A stretch of DNA of 6,136 bases from Alphaproteobacteria bacterium (lineage in GTDB: Bacteria; Pseudomonadota; Alphaproteobacteria; Caulobacterales; Caulobacteraceae), in NCBI GenBank assembly GCA_028869395.1, contig JAGWSE010000362.1, positions 1 through 6,136 of the forward strand. The letters run 5' to 3'. Position 1 is the stretch's first letter. Every line of letters starts with the position of its first letter. Below the pieces are notes generated by a model. It saw nothing but the letters and a program-made list of their open reading frames with translations. It did no database searches and was not told where the DNA came from. Shown here one piece after another: positions 5,885 through 6,136 of the stretch. Made by a program: the position numbers and the translations under genes.

Positions 5885-6136
5885 TCAGATGACCGCTTCG
5901 ATGAACATCGGGCCGCGCTGACCCATGGCGGCGGCGAAGGCGGCCTCGAACTCCTCCCCGGTCGTGCAGCGGCGGGCCGGGACGCCCAGGCCCTTGGCGA
6001 CGGAGGTCCAGTCGATCGCCGGATCGCCGAGCTCGAGGAGCTTGGCGGCCTGCGGCCCGGCCTGGCCCGCGCCGGTCCGCGCCATCTCGATGTTGAGGAT
6101 GCGGTAGGTGTTGTTGGCGAACACGATCGCGGTGAC
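5885..6136 (-). CDS. Thiamine-diphosphate enzyme, acetolactate synthase-like, C-terminal fragment
   Basis: The frame is open from the right window edge to a stop at 5885-5887 and gives the last 83 residues of a protein whose start lies outside. The visible part begins VTAIVFANNTYRILNIEM. The NN pair (fragment residues 8-9) fits the end of the GDG...NN motif that binds Mg2+ and thiamine diphosphate. DWTSVAKGLGVPARRC, an acidic helix and GPMFIEAVI at the end match the C-terminal domain of acetolactate synthase large subunits and benzoylformate decarboxylase-like enzymes. These cleave or join 2-keto acids. The details look like the catabolic ALS-like group rather than the biosynthetic IlvB/IlvI, but the regions that decide substrate are missing. 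The in-frame GTG at 6124 (apparent MFANN start) is an internal valine. The gene converges on the terminator of the left neighbour. Confidence 0.82.
   Translation of the reverse strand, partial: VTAIVFANNTYRILNIEMARTGAGQAGPQAAKLLELGDPAIDWTSVAKGLGVPARRCTTGEEFEAAFAAAMGQRGPMFIEAVI

Noticed and set aside
5925..6107. A 60-codon plus-strand open frame opposite the thiamine-diphosphate enzyme
   Set aside because: No ribosome site or motif is seen, and the opposite strand encodes a recognisable conserved C-terminus.

Overview
This is a GC-rich bacterial chromosomal window with ordinary housekeeping and catabolic genes. It best fits a Gram-negative alphaproteobacterium, possibly of the Caulobacter/Phenylobacterium group. 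That placement is an inference from base composition, the 3-hydroxybutyrate dehydrogenase type, signal-peptide style and GCTA-like -10 elements; nothing here proves it. There are no tRNA, rRNA, CRISPR or mobile elements.

Left block (plus strand, 1-3777): the tail of an alpha/beta hydrolase, then yaaA (peroxide stress), a D-3-hydroxybutyrate dehydrogenase overlapping yaaA by 8 bp, a 72-bp gap, a second short-chain dehydrogenase, and 15 bp later a nitronate-monooxygenase-family flavoprotein. All run the same way and may form one or two operons. The 72-bp gap carries a 10-bp palindrome and is the likeliest internal regulatory break. The metabolic theme is oxidoreduction of small acids and ketones: the dehydrogenase turns 3-hydroxybutyrate, for example from polyhydroxybutyrate breakdown, into acetoacetate. 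The substrates of the second dehydrogenase and the flavoprotein cannot be read from sequence.

Middle block (3778-5823): a minus-strand exported YbjN-domain protein converges on the flavoprotein gene with directly abutting stop codons (TAG|CTA). Divergent from it, across 147 bp, is a plus-strand gene for a 443-residue exported protein. Its mature part consists of five tandem units with exactly four cysteines each (20 in all). I recognise no named family for it, and it is the most unusual item here. A strong intrinsic terminator follows.

Right edge (5885-6136, minus strand): the C-terminal end of a thiamine-diphosphate enzyme of the acetolactate synthase/benzoylformate decarboxylase superfamily, cut by the window edge and converging on that terminator.
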